From Xiphias gladius (lineage: Eukaryota; Chordata; Actinopteri; Istiophoriformes; Xiphiidae): DNA of 64,000 nucleotides. Below, piece after piece: positions 63,141-64,000 of this stretch (positions are counted from its first letter, which is position 1; every line of letters starts with the position of its first letter). Location of the stretch: contig NC_053413.1 of assembly GCF_016859285.1 (NCBI RefSeq), positions 19,887,501 through 19,951,500 on the forward strand, written 5' to 3'. The notes beneath the pieces are model-generated. The model searched no databases. It was not told the origin of the DNA and worked only from the letters and a program-made list of their open reading frames with translations. The position numbers were made by a program, and so were the translations under genes.

Positions 63141-64000
63141 TTTAAGGTAGTAGCGTCCTAAAATTTTCCCTCACTTTCTTTGATAGTCCAAACCTGTATT
63201 CAGCCTCATGTCTATGATATTGTTGGCTTGAATCATGTTGTAGGTCAGTTTTATTGACATGGCCTTGGATGACATTTGCCAGCATGAACTGACTTGACAG
63301 TAGCTTTATCTATCTCATTGGCTTTCCATCATGTTTCCCAAAAAAAAAAAAAAAAGGAGAAGATAAGAGAGGACAAACTCACTGGGCAAAATAAAGGTTT
63401 CTTCTCCCATAGTTCCCCTCCCCCCTCTTTTTTTTTATGGACCTCTCCTCTGCAAAAGGTCAACGGGTCATTCAGGCGGGCTACTGTGCCTTTAGTGATA
63501 ATGGGAGTTAATAAAATCAGAGTATGAGGAGGTCAGGAATTAGATTTTATGAATTATAGATCATATATTTTCATTTGAAGGAGCTTGAATATCCTTTAGC
63601 ATTTTTTTGCCCTTGAGTCTGAATGAACACTATCATTTATAACTCCCGTCAAATCTGAATTTGTAGAGGTTTGCGTGCTCTGTCTACATACGCTGGTTTT
63701 TCAGCCGGCGCACACCCTGGCCGGCGGACTGACCCACAGTCTGATGTCACACATCTGTGAGAGCATAGAGGCTTGATAGAGCTTTGATAAACAACACCGT
63801 TGGCCTTTTCGCCGCAGCCTCTCTCTGGCTCACTCTCTGACAGCAAGGTCAGCAGTTGTATTATGAGAGCAGATGTGCGTACGCCCCGTCCAGCCCCAGA
63901 GAACAACAAGGGGGGGACATCGATTTTCCTGTAATAACATCACTCTGCGCTGAGGGGAGTAAATTAATCTCATATGTGCAATAAGGTGACCAGCACTGAT
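63141..64000. other. Right edge: no gene recognised
   Basis: Sequence upstream of skil. The 63650-63920 stretch is GC-richer and free of the repeat families (it includes TTTTCAGCCGGCGCACACC), so it may be a conserved regulatory element or an exon edge, but there is no splice-framed reading frame that I trust. Confidence 0.35.

Overview
This window is vertebrate nuclear DNA, most probably from a spiny-rayed teleost fish. The evidence is spliced genes with small exons and GT..AG introns, CpG-rich promoters, long (CA)n/(GT)n microsatellites, several dispersed short DNA-transposon families, and three genes whose closest recalled homologues are vertebrate NADK, GPR160 and SKIL. There is no operon, CRISPR array, rRNA or tRNA gene that I can support. 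All exon limits were set by hand from splice sites, frame and remembered human proteins, with no database search.

Layout. (1) 1-800: the last coding exon (164-290) and 3' UTR of a plus-strand gene that I cannot name. (2) 3.9-16.1 kb, minus strand: a complete NAD kinase gene (nadk), 11 coding exons from ATG at 13796 to TGA at 4276, 494 residues, with the 5' region near 15.7-16.1 kb. (3) 21340-22248, plus strand: an intronless coding region for the orphan receptor Gpr160. (4) 24.4-61.4 kb, minus strand: skil (SnoN), 7 coding exons from ATG at 58586 to TAA at 28645, 770 residues, with a probable 4.2-kb 3' UTR, an 18-kb first coding intron full of microsatellites, and a CpG-rich promoter at about 59.4-61.4 kb. 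(5) 61.6-64 kb: no gene seen; one intact hAT-like element and other repeat fragments.

The splice phases agree at every junction of both multi-exon genes, so the reconstructed reading frames are continuous and neither gene looks broken.

How the genes relate. Nadk makes cytosolic NADP+ from NAD+ and ATP; Gpr160 is an orphan membrane receptor; SnoN is a nuclear co-repressor of Smad proteins that limits TGF-beta signalling. They do not share a pathway. Their interest as a group is evolutionary: in human, GPR160 and SKIL lie together on 3q26, while NADK lies near SKI (the paralogue of SKIL) on 1p36. Here nadk sits with gpr160 and skil, which suggests an ancestral block in which duplicate copies were lost differently.

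Much of the non-coding sequence is made of miniature transposon families. The most abundant has ends related to AGAGCTGCAA; one copy at 20491-20827 is flanked by a perfect 8-bp target duplication. I found no convincing new biological system. The best leads are the nadk/skil linkage, the divergent Nadk N-terminus, the unnamed exon at the left edge, the possible exon at 23.6 kb, and the repeat-derived architecture.
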